A program made the translations under genes and the position numbers. This document shows, piece after piece, positions 63,651 through 64,000 of a DNA stretch of 64,000 bases (position 1 is the first letter of the stretch; every line of letters starts with the position of its first letter). Source of the stretch: Dokdonella_A soli. Lineage in GTDB: Bacteria; Pseudomonadota; Gammaproteobacteria; Xanthomonadales; Rhodanobacteraceae. The notes below the pieces were generated by a model. The model was not told the DNA's origin and made no database searches. It was given only the letters and a program-made list of their open reading frames with translations. The DNA is taken from the NCBI RefSeq assembly GCF_039523175.1, contig NZ_BAAAEU010000003.1, forward strand, positions 1 through 64,000. Direction: 5' to 3'.

Positions 63651-63812
63651 GGTGGAATGCTAGCAAAGCGCGAGGCGGTGAGACGCGAGGCGTGAGACGG
63701 GGATGGAAGATTCCGCGGAATATGCGCCGTCGTTCCGCTTTCGCCGGAACGACGAATCGGAGAAGCTTACGTCTCACGTCCCACCTTAAGCCCCCCAATT
63801 CCCCCGACACCC
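63651..63812. repeat. Intergenic palindromes between aroK and the exosortase-like gene
   Basis: A perfect 10-bp hairpin CGTCGTTCCG/CGGAACGACG spans 63728-63754. Around it, GTGAGACGCGAGGCGTGAGA (from about 63677) and GTCTCACGTC (near 63771) form an outer inverted pair. These look like two nested repeat families in a divergent promoter region. Confidence 0.6.
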
Positions 63813-64000
63813 ATGCTGCGTTTCATGCTGATGTTCCTGATCTGTCTGGCCGTGCTGTTCATTGCCGAGCTGTGGCAGCCGGTCGACCACTACGTGATCC
63901 TGCCGTTCACCGGTGCGATCGCCAAGGTCTGCGTCTGGATCGTCGACGTGTTCGATCCGCATGTAATCGCCCAAGGCAAGGTGCTGCAGAGCACGAGCGG
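63813..64000 (+). CDS. Exosortase H-like membrane protein (partial, N-terminus only)
   Basis: The gene runs off the window. The first 62 residues, MLRFMLMFLICLAVLFIAEL onward, give a membrane helix (about 3-19), a WQPVDHYVILPFTGAIAK segment and VDVFDPHVIAQGKVLQ. This is the start expected of exosortase H (XrtH), the transpeptidase-like enzyme that processes IPTLxxWG-CTERM proteins in Xanthomonadales and others. The catalytic Cys, Arg and His lie beyond the edge, so the call rests on the N-terminal pattern only. No IPTLxxWG substrate is seen in this window. Confidence 0.6.
   Translation, partial: MLRFMLMFLICLAVLFIAELWQPVDHYVILPFTGAIAKVCVWIVDVFDPHVIAQGKVLQSTS

Overview
The window is GC-rich DNA with dense, short-spaced genes on both strands. 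It looks chromosomal and comes from a gammaproteobacterium of the Xanthomonadales, most likely Rhodanobacteraceae (Dokdonella-like). The reasons are the gene set (MlaEFD-type lipid transporter, RelA, HrpA helicase, PBP1B, an exosortase H-like start at the right edge), the abundant REP-type palindromes, and several secreted proteins carrying an I/V-F-x-D/N-G-F-D motif. This placement is inference. No rRNA, tRNA, CRISPR array, complete transposase or replication origin was seen.

Layout. 1-400: a small hypothetical gene of lower GC. 558-4083 (-): an MCE/ABC lipid transport operon of four genes. 4185-7203 (+): a ThrE-type exporter and a SulP transporter. 7268-7735 (-): Dps. 7893-12020 (+): HrpA helicase carrying palindromic insertions inside its reading frame. 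12021-12371: a tandem array of covarying hairpins. 12372-14333: two secreted proteins of unknown function. 14443-19218 (+): relA and a membrane Ser/Thr kinase. 19384-20178 (+): an NRDE protein. 20283-21000 (-): a broken surface-protein gene. 21129-25556 (-): a giant three-module glycosyltransferase. 25691-30835 (+): PBP1B, a lipoprotein and a DinG/YoaA helicase. 31238-34183 (+): a subtilase with a clear terminator. 34331-36277 (-): a methyltransferase and serine dehydratase. 36343-45637: glutaredoxin-like protein, amino-acid permease, two DUF697-type GTPases, YceI/cytochrome b561/YceI, DUF302, AhpD-like and LysR genes. 45770-49336 (+): a one-piece hybrid two-component sensor. 49402-57668: an accessory block of secreted proteins (cupredoxin, beta-helix, Ig-like repeats), several of them broken. 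57783-63650: hemE, a WGR-like protein, a TonB receptor, aroB and aroK. 63813-64000: the start of an exosortase H-like gene.

What stands out. (i) Palindromic repeat families (REP/REPIN class, a ~205-bp composite with CCCTCTCCCC/GGGGAGAGGG hairpins, and an element with perfect 20-bp arms) lie between genes and also inside coding sequences: two in hrpA, one at the 3' end of the ABC ATPase gene, one at the 5' end of a yceI gene. (ii) Five secreted-protein genes share the F-x-D/N-G-F/W-type motif, usually at or near the C-terminus. In two of them the motif sits out of frame, which exposes frameshifts. (iii) The 49-58 kb block holds an in-frame TGA, an in-frame TAG, a frameshift and a stray response-regulator receiver fragment, so it is an active zone of gene decay, or less likely of recoding.
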